A stretch of DNA of 41,821 nt from Bryobacterales bacterium (GCA_003167495.1 PMSX01000034.1:1-41821), one strand, 5' to 3'; numbered from the stretch's first letter, positions 18,043 to 26,648 are shown. Program-made: numbers and translations. Notes: generated by a model not told the origin, from the sequence alone.

Positions 18043-21000
18043 TTCACCAGTACCTCGTCCAGATTCATCAACTCGTTCGCCACCATTGTCATAGCTGCGA
18101 ACTGAGGTTTCGGCAAGCTTTGATCCGCCTTTGATTCGCCCACACTCAACAATTTCGCGGCGTCATCGGGCTTGCCATCGTAATAAGAAAGATAGTCGCG
18201 ATAGGAATTCAGCACGATCGACATTTCTTTCGGTTCCAAATCGCGGCTCAGTAAACGGTCGGCCATGAAGTTCACCTGGCTCTCCACTTGCCCGTCGCTC
18301 TGTTTTAACGCGTGTTGCGCCAGCCAGCGAGCCGCTTCCACAAATTGCGGATCGTTCATTGTCACTAGCGCCTGCAGCGGCGTATTAGTTCGTTCACGCC
18401 GGACGATGCAGGTTTCGCGCGAAGGAGCATTGAAGATATCCATGCTGGCCGGCGGCGCGCTCCGTTTCCAAAAGGTATACATGCTGCGGCGATACAAACC
18501 ATCGCCCGTATCCTGTTGGTAGAAGCGGGTGTTGCTTTGGTCCATGGCAACCGTCTCCCAAATATTCGCCGGCTGATAGGGTTTTACGCTGGGGCCACCG
18601 ATTTCCGGACGTAAGAGACCGCTCGCCGCCAACGCGCAATCACGCACCATTTCGGCGTCCATGCGGAAACGCGGACCACGCGAAAGCAGATGATTGTCGG
18701 GATCTTTCGCCAGCTTTTCCTCCGTCGCTACAGCGGATTGCCGGTAGGCGGCGGAAGTTACCATCAGCCGGAATAACTTCTTTACGTCCCAGCCAGAATC
18801 GCGAAACTCCAGCGCCAACCAATCGAGCAATTCCGGATGCGAAGGCGGTTCCCCTTGCGCGCCAAAATCGTCGGACGTTTTTACTATGCCCGTGCCAAAC
18901 AATTCCTGCCAAAAACGATTGACCGTCACACGCGCCGTCAGCGGATTGGCCGGATCGACGATCCATTCCGCCAAACCCAAACGGTTACGCGGGAGGGACT
19001 GCGCCATGGGCGGTAATACAGCCGGGACGCCAGGATGCACTTCGTCGCGCATCTGGTCATATAGCCCGCGGTACAGCACGTGCGCTGTGGGTTGAGTGTC
19101 GCTGCGTTCCTGCATCACGAAAGTTACTGCGCCGCGGCGAGCGATGGCTTCACGCTCGGCGTCGATCTGCCGCAGCCGGGCAACGTTCTTGCGCGCGGCG
19201 GGGTCAATTTGATAGGTGAACAACTTTCGCAGAGCATCCCGATCGCCGGCAGCGGCTTTATCCGCGGCGTAGAGTAGTTCAGCTTGCACTTCGTCGGAGT
19301 GAAAATTCAGCAGCTTAAATCCTGCGACGGCGGAACCTGCTAATTTGACATTCGCGGGAGCAGAGATTGGTTCGGTCAAAGGGTTGTTGTCCGATCCGTC
19401 TCCGTACGTTGGCACGAAGACGCCATTTACAAACAAGCTCAGGCCTTTTCGGCTGCGGCTGCCGTCATAGGTGAACTGCAAGTGGCACCAGGTTTCCGGC
19501 TTCAGTTCATAATCGGCAGCTGGTCGCGCGGTGATGGACTTTCCGTTCACCGCGTTCATGCGGAAGTCGGGCGCCCGGCCATTAACGCCTAGCTGCCCGC
19601 CGTTCAGGCTCAGGGTCCAACCGTGCCCCTTGCTATCTTTCGGCGCGTTGCCTTGGCTTGCGATGGTGAACCCAGCCTTGTCCTTGGGCACCCAAACCCA
19701 GGTTGCAATGGTGAATGGCTTATCCGCCTCAATGGCCGCGCCAGGAAGTTCAAACGAAGCTTCTTTTTCAAAATGCAGGGCTTTGCCGAGCTGCGGCGGA
19801 CCATCTCCGAGCGTCACGCCCTTTGGCAATTCGTTCGGCACGCCGTCCATCTTCAACTCCGCGATGACCGAAGGGGCCGAATAAACTTCGACGGAATGAA
19901 CTTTGCCGTGCGACCACTTTTCAAACTTTGCATCGTTAGTGGTTTCTCGTGTGGCGATCAATGCGCGCAAGTTCGCGCGCTCTATACTAAGGTCGGTCCA
20001 ACTTTTCCAGTCTTCCTGCCTTGGTACGACGACGGTTGGTGGAGTATCTGGGATGTTACCGTCTAATGCCAATTGTGTCGTGTTGCGAAAGAACGACGTA
20101 AGTGAGTAGTATTCCTTTTGCGCTATAGGATCGAACTTATGGTTATGGCAAGTGGCACAGCCTACCGTTAGCCCCAACCAGACGATGCCAGTGGTATCTG
20201 CGCGATCTTTGGCGTACATTGCCTCAACTTCCGCGGGAATGGAGCCACCCTCGTTTGTAGTCACGTTACAGCGATGGAAACCTGAGGCAATTTTCTGGTC
20301 GAGGGTCGCGTTTGGCAGTAAGTCGCCAGCGAGTTGTTCAACGGTGAACTGATCAAACGGCATATTGCGGTTGAAAGCGCGAATGACCCACTCGCGATAA
20401 GGCCACATTTCGCGGTAGTTGTCGATATGCAGGCCCTGGCTGTCGGCATAACGTGCGGCGTCGAGCCAGTAGCGCGCGCGATGTTCGCCATAGCGGGGCG
20501 AGGCCAATAAGCGGTCTATTACTTTTTCATACGCTTTGGGCGACTGATCGTCGACGAATGCCTTTACTTCCTCCGGGGTGGGCGGCAGGCCCGTCAGGTC
20601 GAGCGTCACGCGGCGGATGAGCGTCCGGCGGTCTGCTTCCGGGTTCGGCTTCAAACCTTCGGTTTCCAGCTTCGCCAGTAGAAACTGGTCAATTGGCGTT
20701 TTGACCCAAGCGGCGTCTTTTACTTCCGGCGGAGCGTGGCGGGCGGGCGGGATAAAAGACCAATGTTCTTTCCAGGGAGCGCCCTGTTCGATCCATTTAC
20801 GGAGGGTGTCCTTTTGTTCGGCGGATAGCGTTTTATGCGAAAACACCGGCGGCATGCGGAACGAGGTATCTTCGGAAAAAATTCGCTTGATGAGGAGGCT
20901 TTCCTCAGGCTTGCCGGGAACGATAGGGGTGCCGTTCTTGCGTGCCGCCAAAGCCCCGTCTTTCATATCGAGCCGAAGGTCAGCCATGCGCGTGCCCTTA

Positions 21001-21143
21001 TCGGGACCGTGGCAGAGGAAACAGTTGTCGGACAGAATCGGACGTACTTGCCGCTGGAAATCGATAGCGGGAGACGGGGGGGCAGCGGCCTTGCCGGCGG
21101 GCATCAAGGACACAAAAAGGGAGGCAAGAAAAGCTCGGCGCAC
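18039..21143 (-). CDS. PSD1 family protein: PSCyt1-DUF1549-LamG-DUF1553 (copy 2)
   Basis: This 1034-residue paralogue of the protein encoded at 12098-15172 has the same domain order. It has a signal peptide (MRRAFLASLFVSLMPAGKAA), a haem-binding-like CFLCH motif (Cys41, Cys44, His45), and a DUF1549 region with VEQLAGDLLPNATLDQKIAS. A LamG-like domain (about 430-600) and a DUF1553 region with NPLTARVTVNRFWQ and RRERTNTPLQALVTMNDP follow. Unlike copy 1, the leader is a plain signal peptide with no repeat-derived part. The gene is first in a two-gene minus-strand operon with DUF1501 copy 2. A good promoter with a palindrome over its -35 box lies about 85-110 bases upstream of the start. Confidence 0.9.
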   Translation of the reverse strand: MRRAFLASLFVSLMPAGKAAAPPSPAIDFQRQVRPILSDNCFLCHGPDKGTRMADLRLDMKDGALAARKNGTPIVPGKPEESLLIKRIFSEDTSFRMPPVFSHKTLSAEQKDTLRKWIEQGAPWKEHWSFIPPARHAPPEVKDAAWVKTPIDQFLLAKLETEGLKPNPEADRRTLIRRVTLDLTGLPPTPEEVKAFVDDQSPKAYEKVIDRLLASPRYGEHRARYWLDAARYADSQGLHIDNYREMWPYREWVIRAFNRNMPFDQFTVEQLAGDLLPNATLDQKIASGFHRCNVTTNEGGSIPAEVEAMYAKDRADTTGIVWLGLTVGCATCHNHKFDPIAQKEYYSLTSFFRNTTQLALDGNIPDTPPTVVVPRQEDWKSWTDLSIERANLRALIATRETTNDAKFEKWSHGKVHSVEVYSAPSVIAELKMDGVPNELPKGVTLGDGPPQLGKALHFEKEASFELPGAAIEADKPFTIATWVWVPKDKAGFTIASQGNAPKDSKGHGWTLSLNGGQLGVNGRAPDFRMNAVNGKSITARPAADYELKPETWCHLQFTYDGSRSRKGLSLFVNGVFVPTYGDGSDNNPLTEPISAPANVKLAGSAVAGFKLLNFHSDEVQAELLYAADKAAAGDRDALRKLFTYQIDPAARKNVARLRQIDAEREAIARRGAVTFVMQERSDTQPTAHVLYRGLYDQMRDEVHPGVPAVLPPMAQSLPRNRLGLAEWIVDPANPLTARVTVNRFWQELFGTGIVKTSDDFGAQGEPPSHPELLDWLALEFRDSGWDVKKLFRLMVTSAAYRQSAVATEEKLAKDPDNHLLSRGPRFRMDAEMVRDCALAASGLLRPEIGGPSVKPYQPANIWETVAMDQSNTRFYQQDTGDGLYRRSMYTFWKRSAPPASMDIFNAPSRETCIVRRERTNTPLQALVTMNDPQFVEAARWLAQHALKQSDGQVESQVNFMADRLLSRDLEPKEMSIVLNSYRDYLSYYDGKPDDAAKLLSVGESKADQSLPKPQFAAMTMVANELMNLDEVLVK

Positions 21144-21225
21144 TTGGGACGGCTCCTTGGGCGAAACAGTTGTTACGCTGAGTTCAAGGTATCAAAACGG
21201 AAATAAGGAGAGAAAACGGCGCAGA

Positions 21226-21256
21226 AGGATACCAAAATAGTTGACGTGCGTCAACT
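21226..21256 (-). promoter_or_regulatory. Promoter with overlapping palindromic operator for PSD1 copy 2
   Basis: On the minus strand TTGACG (21254-21249) and TATCCT (21231-21226) are separated by exactly 17 bases, a good sigma-70-type match. The -35 box lies inside a perfect inverted repeat, AGTTGACG-TG-CGTCAACT (21239-21256), with 8-base arms and a 2-base centre. A dimeric regulator bound here would block RNA polymerase. The leader to the PSD1 start would be about 75 bases. The regulator is unknown. Confidence 0.55.
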
Positions 21257-21344
21257 GCCTCATGTTTATGGAAGAACTCTCGAAAAACGGGTGCGCTGTC
21301 ACGCGCTGTTGGCGCTCAAGAGGAGGTGTTGCCGGGGACAGAAT

Positions 21345-21966
21345 TCACGGACTTGCGGAGGAAGACTGCAGGATTGCATCGGTGGCCAATCCTAGTCCAG
21401 TTGAAGCCGCGGCCATCATCAAGTAAAGATAGGCCAGCCGCCGCCTGTGATTGTAATTACCAATACTGGCGCCCGACGGCAAAGTACTAAGGCCCGATTG
21501 GAATGAAGACGCTGTTCCCGCCCGAACCCGAGTTTCCAGTACGCCCTTTTGGTCGAAAATGTTAAGAGACCCGGAAAGAGTGGCAATTTCGATAGCGCCC
21601 CGGTTAAGCCTTACGATAGCCCGAGATAACGGTTTGCCTTGGCGAACGTCGTAATGGAGTAGTCCCCGAGGTTATCGACTTTCGTTGCACCCTGGCTCAA
21701 CGTAAAATGGTCTCGATAGGATAGTACCAGCGGAGTTGACTCCTAGTACGAGAGCGACACCGTTGATCAGATACACTTTACTTAAGGCCTTATCGGTCGT
21801 GATGAGCGAACCATTAAATAGATTCGAGTTGCCTTCCACCTCGGAACTGTTAAGCATGAAAGTTCCGACAGCTGATGCTACGCCTATGGCTAGTGAGGCA
21901 GCCATCAGATACGCGGTCGTAACTCCCGCAACCACGAGGAGCTTTGGGAAGTTTATGTAGCGTCAT
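21345..21966 (-). pseudogene. Decayed FecR-like secreted/membrane protein gene
   Basis: Joining three minus-strand stretches gives one coherent protein. The first (21935-21672) reads AGVTTAYLMAASLAIGVASA, then an NSNLFNGS...TTDKALSKVYL.NGVALVLG block typical of FecR-like domains. A short middle piece in another frame reads TLSQGATKVDNLGDYSI. The frame then returns at about 21650 with QGKPLSRAIVRLNRGAIEIA, SGSLNIFDQKGVL, and a hydrophobic end to the TGA at 21345. The two frameshifts flank about 60 bases and cancel out. A further shift would be needed to join the ATG at 21966 (MTLHKLP). Three breaks suggest real decay, but assembly errors cannot be excluded. Confidence 0.65.
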
Positions 21967-22050
21967 TATCGGAATCGCTAGCTAGTTGCGCTTTCAGGGT
22001 TTACAGCTTTTGGATTATAGCGAAATCGATTATGATGATCGAACAGAAGA

Positions 22051-23250
22051 ATGGCGATGAACTATTACGAGGAACTCGGAATTAGATCTGACGCGGACGA
22101 AGAGGAAATCCGCAAAGCGCACCGACGGCTGGTAAAACTCATGCATCCCGACCAACATCGGGACCAAAGTTTGAAGCAGCTTGCCGAAACGCAGATGCGC
22201 CGGTTGAACTCCATCGTCGCGACCTTGCTCGACCCGGAAGAGCGTCAAGAATACGATGAACAGTTGCGTGGAGCCGATACGCTGCACGCTGCGCCCCAAC
22301 AAACTGCATGGCGTTCGGTGCCGTGGTGGATTGCTAGTACGCTAGGGGCCATAATTCTAACGGTTGGGGCGGTATGGTTTTTTGCCGATCGTATCGGGAG
22401 CCACATTAATACTCGCTCTACTCCGCCCAAAGTTGACGTTGGGCCAGCGGCGGAAACGCAGCCTCAGGTTTCAGCGGAGAAACAACCGGCGGCTCCGGGA
22501 CAACCGGACCCAAGCCAGACTGCCAGCGGGGCGAAGTTGTCGGAAGATGTAACAGTGGCGCCACCAGTAACCGTTCCTGTGCCAGATAAGCCCAAGCCGG
22601 ATGTTGCAAAGGCGATTGCCGCGCCGCCAGCGCGTGAAGTAGCTGCTCCGGCGGCAAAATCCTACACGCCAAGGAAAACTTCCGTACAGGCGGACAACGT
22701 CATCCCAGTCCGAAAGTTTAAGGGAGACAGCCTACCACCGATTCCTGCTCAGCCGATCAAGAACTCGATTGGTGAGACCGCTAATTTGCGTCCGCCAGCT
22801 TTTGCCGGCGTTGCTCCGGGTGGAGATATCCCGCGGCCCAATGATGGATATCCGCCTCCCCCCCGCGCGGTCACAGGCCATCGTGACCCGCTGGAAGGCG
22901 AATGGGTTTACGCTCCAACGGAACCCGTAAAGCGAAAGCCAGGATTCTATCCCCCTGAATTCATCGAGTTGAAATTGACGAAGGATACGAGCGGGATGCG
23001 CGGCGAATACAGTGCCCGCTATAACGTTGTCGACAACCGCCCAGTGTCTCCAAACGTAAATTTCGTTTTAAAGGCCGTAGATGACAAATCCATGAGGTAC
23101 ACTTGGACGGCAACCGACGGCAGACACGGTTGGTTCGTGATTCGCCAGCTTGAACCCGACACGATGCGCCTGGAGTGGAAAGACACCAGCAGCACACGAA
23201 GTGCTCCAACGCTAACCTCGGGTATGGCAACGCTGGTACGCAAGAACTAA
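22051..23250 (+). CDS. Membrane-anchored J-domain protein with unknown C-terminal domain
   Basis: The N-terminus (residues 4-72) is a J domain: YYEELGI start, HPD motif at 32-34 (MHPDQHRD), and a DPEERQEYDEQL end. J domains stimulate the ATPase of DnaK-type Hsp70. A single membrane helix follows (about 91-113, WWIASTLGAIILTVGAVWFF), then a long Pro/Ala-rich linker (about 125-270). The C-terminal domain (about 275-399) is unrecognised; it has ordered tryptophans and aromatics (GEWVYAPTEPVKRKPGFYPP, WFVIRQLEPDTMRLEW). The zinc finger and client-binding domains of DnaJ are absent, so this is a class C-type J protein. The J domain would face the cytoplasm and the C-terminal domain the periplasm. 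It converges with the gene at 23275-23763. Confidence 0.85.
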   Translation: MAMNYYEELGIRSDADEEEIRKAHRRLVKLMHPDQHRDQSLKQLAETQMRRLNSIVATLLDPEERQEYDEQLRGADTLHAAPQQTAWRSVPWWIASTLGAIILTVGAVWFFADRIGSHINTRSTPPKVDVGPAAETQPQVSAEKQPAAPGQPDPSQTASGAKLSEDVTVAPPVTVPVPDKPKPDVAKAIAAPPAREVAAPAAKSYTPRKTSVQADNVIPVRKFKGDSLPPIPAQPIKNSIGETANLRPPAFAGVAPGGDIPRPNDGYPPPPRAVTGHRDPLEGEWVYAPTEPVKRKPGFYPPEFIELKLTKDTSGMRGEYSARYNVVDNRPVSPNVNFVLKAVDDKSMRYTWTATDGRHGWFVIRQLEPDTMRLEWKDTSSTRSAPTLTSGMATLVRKN

Positions 23251-23268
23251 GGTTCGAGTGTTTGCTTG

Positions 23269-23286
23269 ACCGTTTTATTTAACGGT
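23269..23286. terminator. Small stem-loop between convergent genes
   Basis: ACCGTT and AACGGT form a perfect 6-base stem with a TTATTT loop. It overlaps the last codons of the minus-strand gene and lies 18 bases past the J-domain gene stop. It could act as a weak terminator for the plus strand. The short stem and lack of a T-run keep confidence low. Confidence 0.25.
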
Positions 23287-23763
23287 TAAGTTGTGCGCGG
23301 TCACTCCCGCGTAAATTCCCGCTTCGGCGAAATTGCTTACGGCGAAAGCGGTGTGCCAGTCGCGACGTTTGCGGAAGATAATTTGCGGAACCAAAACCGC
23401 AGCACCGATTCCCGCTTTGACAGCTACGCCTTTGGCGCCGAACGTTCCATTTGACGAGGCCAGTAGGCCGTTGGCTTCCTGCTTGTGCCAGGAGCTAAAA
23501 GCGTCTGCGGCCGATCCGGCCGTCATCGCCGCGATACTGGTGAGCCAAAGCGCCCGGATGTGCTTTTCATGAGAAGTTTCGACATAGGCGATGTTCTGTT
23601 TCGGCATGACGGGCGCGGCTGTTTCCACCCCTGTATCGAAAGAGGACTTGGCCAGCATGGCGCTGTTAGACAACTGCCCAGGAGTAATTAAATTTTGGGC
23701 GCGAATTGCGCTAGCCGAACACAACAGCGAAGCGGCAATACCAACCAGTTTGAGGACTTTCAT
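23275..23763 (-). CDS. Small exported protein of unknown function
   Basis: The ATG at 23763 is chosen because GGAG lies 7 bases upstream and it yields a clean signal peptide (MKVLKLVGIAASLLCSASAIRAQ). The frame is open further upstream, but that would spoil both. The product has 162 residues. Two moderately hydrophobic, Ala/Gly-rich stretches (about ALWLTSIAAMTAGSAADAF and GVAVKAGIGAAVLVPQIIF) could be membrane helices, followed by FRKRRDWHTAFAVSNFAEAG. I do not recognise a family. It lies 121 bases downstream of the thioredoxin gene on the same strand and may be separately transcribed. Confidence 0.75.
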   Translation of the reverse strand: MKVLKLVGIAASLLCSASAIRAQNLITPGQLSNSAMLAKSSFDTGVETAAPVMPKQNIAYVETSHEKHIRALWLTSIAAMTAGSAADAFSSWHKQEANGLLASSNGTFGAKGVAVKAGIGAAVLVPQIIFRKRRDWHTAFAVSNFAEAGIYAGVTAHNLTVK

Positions 23764-23884
23764 TTCCATTCTCCGGATCGCGGATGCAATCACAGGATTT
23801 ATCGGTGGAAATGGGCAGCGGCTTTAGGGGGATAAAACGTTGGCGATCAAACGCCCCGATCTCTACTTGCTTTGCTTACTACTC

Positions 23885-24391
23885 CTACTTCAAAAGATCC
23901 TGGATGTGGCTTTCGAAGTTGCCTTTGTCGACGACGCCTGTGTGCGAAACCGCAATTTTTCCGTCGCGGTCGATGAGCAGCGTCATTGGCATAGAAGTGA
24001 GATTGTATTGCGCCGCTAGTCCGTCGTTACCGATGACAACGGGATATTTGATGTTCTTTTGGGCGAGAAACGGCTTAACGATTTTCATGCCTTCTTCGTC
24101 CATGGACACGCCAATGACGGCGAGACCTTTGTCCTGATACTTCTGCTGGAATTCGATGTACCACGGGATTTCCAGTTTGCAACCGCCACACCAGGTAGCC
24201 CAGAAATCAAGGAGGACCACTTTGCCTTTAAAGGCGGACAAGGTGATGCGCTGTCCGGTGGCATCGGTCAAAGTGAAATCGGGAGCCTTCTTTCTCTGCG
24301 CTTGCGGCGTGAGTACATCGGGAGTACTGGCGGTTTGGGCTGCAAGCAGCGCTACACAGGCAGTCGCGATGGTTAGGTTAAGTCGCTTCAT
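23885..24391 (-). CDS. TlpA/ResA-type thiol-disulfide oxidoreductase
   Basis: This is a 169-residue exported thioredoxin-fold protein with a signal peptide (MKRLNLTIATACVALLAAQ), the AhpC/TSA-like entry APDFTLTDATGQRITL, and the redox centre WCGGC (Cys68, Cys71). The cis-proline region is TSMPMTLLIDRDGKI. The start at 24391 is fixed by a GGAGGA Shine-Dalgarno 5 bases upstream. The frame extends to 24448 but would overlap the upstream gene and lose the leader. Proteins of this type reduce or transfer disulfides in the periplasm, for example in cytochrome c maturation. CGGC is an unusual dithiol spacing pair compared with CEPC/CPPC. It sits 10 bases after the BlaR1-like gene and is probably cotranscribed with it. 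Confidence 0.9.
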   Translation of the reverse strand: MKRLNLTIATACVALLAAQTASTPDVLTPQAQRKKAPDFTLTDATGQRITLSAFKGKVVLLDFWATWCGGCKLEIPWYIEFQQKYQDKGLAVIGVSMDEEGMKIVKPFLAQKNIKYPVVIGNDGLAAQYNLTSMPMTLLIDRDGKIAVSHTGVVDKGNFESHIQDLLK

Positions 24392-24401
24392 TGTTCCTCC
24401 G

Positions 24402-26147
24402 TTATGGTTTGGCCACGCTATCGATGATAATGAATTCGTCCGGTCCATTGCTCGGGTCGATGTTCAGGCCTAGTTTCTTCATGGCGATTTTTGCTGCTTG
24501 AAGGAGAACCGGCGGGGGCGGGGGCGTTGTGGGATCGCTCATTGCGGGCAATGAGCGCGCACGGTATAGGAGTCCTCTGTCTTCGGCGGACAGATCCAGG
24601 TGCATGTTGAACCTTCCGACAATCCCGGTCTCGTCTACTACGTGCCGGCCCAGGAAGACCGAGAACGCCGTGCAAAGATCCGCCATCGTCGCAGCCTTCA
24701 TGTCAACGCTGCTTCCAGAGGCTCGGGCCGTTGCACAATCCGCAGGCGACGGTGGATTGTCGAAATCTCGAGGAGTGCAACTTCCCTGAAATGGCCGCAG
24801 ATTGGGACCGCCGTCGGCGACCGCCAGCGCATAAACTGGGACCTTCCTTGTCTCGCGATGAAGCTTCAGCTTAAGCCTATCTTCGAGAAACGATTGCAGC
24901 ATGGGTCCGTGCATCATGGCCTGGCCCTGCCCGTCGGCTTTCGCGTCGATCTGGTAGAGGTCAGACGTGGTCCAGCCTGGGCCGCCGGTGACCGTGAGAG
25001 ACGACCCTTCGTTCATATGACCGCCCGCGAATAACCCGTACGCCTGCTGGACAAAACGTTGCACAGTTGTGCAACCCGTCTGCAACCTTCCGGGAGTTTC
25101 TGGGACTGGCCTGTGGCTGAAGGTCTGGCAAGGGGTGATAGCGGCCGCTGCGAATTTTGGAATGGACGCATTTGAAGGGAACGCGGACGGCGAAGGAGCA
25201 TGCATCATACCGACGACTATCGGGGCGGCAAGAGCCGTGATGGCGACAACTCCCAGAGCTACTCTGCTTGGGAGGTTTAGGGCGGTGGGAATGCGCCCGG
25301 TTAGGATCGCCTGGAGGCGCTTTGTTAAATTCGACCCGGTCACTCCCGATACGCAAGACAGTGGCGATTCCAGGTAGTTCTTGCAAACGTTGAGAATTCC
25401 TTCCGCATAGTCGTTCGGTTCATTGCCCAAGCTGAGCACGGCTTCGTCACAGGCCCGCTCGCGTTCTTCCATCAACCGTGCGCCGATCCACCAGACTAGC
25501 GGATGAAACCAGAAGACTGCCTCTACAACCATGTGAGTCGCGGAGGTTAGGTTATCGCGTCTCCTAACGTGGCATGACTCGTGGGCAAGCACTGCCTCCA
25601 ATTGAGATGGAGTCAGACGTTGAGCAATACCCTCCGGCACGAGAAGGATAGGACGGAACAGCCCGACGACACCGGGTTCCAGTAAGCCGGGTGAGGCGCG
25701 AACCTCCACTGTTGCCGGAATGTCAGTCGGAGTGCTTGAGCGGACAGCGGCTCGAATCTTGCGCCAACCCTGAGATCGCATTAGTGCGATTGCTCCAAAT
25801 CCGCACAGCCACACAAAGAAGACACCTATGATAGACAGGGGAACCCAATCCACAGTGCTTCCGCTTATGGGAAGTGCGGGCGGCAAGGCGTTGGGGAATG
25901 GTTGCGTGATTTGCTCCATGGTGAAGGAGAGGGACGGCGTCACAACCGTTCTCGCGATCGGCGCCCACCCCAAGTGACTGCCAATGCCCATGAGCGGCGA
26001 GAACGGGATGAAGAACTTGAATGATGCGCTGAACCACAACCAGTAACGGACTGCGGCCTGGCTCTTGCGGAAGGCGATAGCCAGCAGAGCTGCCACGATT
26101 GCGAACAACGTGGATTGCCAGAGATGGTTAGTCAGTTGCCCGATCAT
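24402..26147 (-). CDS. BlaR1-like M56 membrane peptidase fused to TIGR03435 domain
   Basis: The chosen ATG (26147) overlaps the end of the BlaI gene by 20 bases and gives 581 residues. The N-terminal half is an M56 peptidase with several membrane helices (about 12-27, 36-56, 102-124), the zinc motif HESCH (189-193) and ERACDEAVLSLG near 230. The C-terminal half (about 330-581) matches the soil-associated TIGR03435 family expanded in Solibacter relatives (TTVQRFVQQAYGL, LQSFLEDRLKLKLHRETRKV). In classical BlaR1 the sensor is a penicillin-binding domain; here TIGR03435 replaces it, so the signal is unknown. Signal binding outside should trigger cleavage of the BlaI-type repressor encoded just upstream. 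Confidence 0.9.
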   Translation of the reverse strand: MIGQLTNHLWQSTLFAIVAALLAIAFRKSQAAVRYWLWFSASFKFFIPFSPLMGIGSHLGWAPIARTVVTPSLSFTMEQITQPFPNALPPALPISGSTVDWVPLSIIGVFFVWLCGFGAIALMRSQGWRKIRAAVRSSTPTDIPATVEVRASPGLLEPGVVGLFRPILLVPEGIAQRLTPSQLEAVLAHESCHVRRRDNLTSATHMVVEAVFWFHPLVWWIGARLMEERERACDEAVLSLGNEPNDYAEGILNVCKNYLESPLSCVSGVTGSNLTKRLQAILTGRIPTALNLPSRVALGVVAITALAAPIVVGMMHAPSPSAFPSNASIPKFAAAAITPCQTFSHRPVPETPGRLQTGCTTVQRFVQQAYGLFAGGHMNEGSSLTVTGGPGWTTSDLYQIDAKADGQGQAMMHGPMLQSFLEDRLKLKLHRETRKVPVYALAVADGGPNLRPFQGSCTPRDFDNPPSPADCATARASGSSVDMKAATMADLCTAFSVFLGRHVVDETGIVGRFNMHLDLSAEDRGLLYRARSLPAMSDPTTPPPPPVLLQAAKIAMKKLGLNIDPSNGPDEFIIIDSVAKP

Positions 26148-26538
26148 TTGATTTACGCGTCCTTCCTGCTTTCTGGCCAAATTTCTTGACGGTTTGCTCC
26201 AACTCGCGGACATCGTCGAGCGTAAGTTTGCCTGCCTCGGCTAACTGCGCCATCATCGGCTGTGCCCGGCCTCCGAAGAAACTTAGAATCTCGTCGAGCA
26301 GCCGGTGGCGTGTTACGTCGCGCGCGATGGTGGGCTCAAAGATGTGGGCGTTGCTGATTTTTCGCACGCGGCGCAGGGCTTTCTTTCCTTCTAGGCGATA
26401 TACGGTTGTCTGAATGGTTGTGTACGCGGGGCGAGGCTCTGGAAAGGCTTCCTGAATTTCTCGAATAGATGCTTTTCCATGCGCCCAGAGGGCTTCCAGG
26501 ATTTGCAGTTCGAGCTTGGTTAGCTTGGGCTGGTTCAT
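26128..26538 (-). CDS. BlaI/MecI-family transcriptional repressor
   Basis: This 136-residue protein has the BlaI/MecI winged-helix layout: LTKLELQILEALWAHGKASIREI, then AYTTIQTTVYRLEGKKALRR, then a helical dimerisation tail. Such repressors bind dyad operators and are removed when the partner M56 sensor cleaves them. The partner gene overlaps its 3' end. An ACTACTA/TAGTAG-type dyad lies 27 bases upstream of the ATG, so autoregulation is likely. No clear Shine-Dalgarno precedes the start. The tail after residue 120 is rich in basic residues. What the operon responds to is not evident. A cell-wall signal is possible but no beta-lactamase gene is nearby. Confidence 0.92.
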   Translation of the reverse strand: MNQPKLTKLELQILEALWAHGKASIREIQEAFPEPRPAYTTIQTTVYRLEGKKALRRVRKISNAHIFEPTIARDVTRHRLLDEILSFFGGRAQPMMAQLAEAGKLTLDDVRELEQTVKKFGQKAGRTRKSNDRATD

Positions 26539-26544
26539 TCTGCG

Positions 26545-26607
26545 CTACTATCCTATGTTTTATTCTACTACTGAATAGTAGATAAAAGCAAGCTTAACTC
26601 GCTCACG
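26545..26607 (-). promoter_or_regulatory. BlaI-type operator and promoter
   Basis: A dyad CTACTA-CTGAA-TAGTAG (26565-26581) lies upstream of the BlaI gene, with a further CTACTA half-site at 26545-26550, 20 bases away. On the minus strand a possible -35 (TTGCTT) and -10 (TAGAAT) are separated by 18 bases, with the dyad filling the spacer and overlapping the -10. Dyads of the form TACTAC/GTAGTA are known BlaI targets in other bacteria. Confidence 0.55.
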
Positions 26608-26648
26608 CTCGTGGCTCAGATTCGGAAATGCAGCTCCGCTTTGAGGTG

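Noticed and set aside
20578..21240. 220-codon plus-strand frame
   Set aside because: It is antisense to PSD1 copy 2, with Ser/Arg-rich low-complexity translation.
26148..26213. N-terminal extension of the BlaR1-like gene
   Set aside because: It would overlap the BlaI gene by 86 bases and precede the natural membrane-helix start MIGQLTNHLW.
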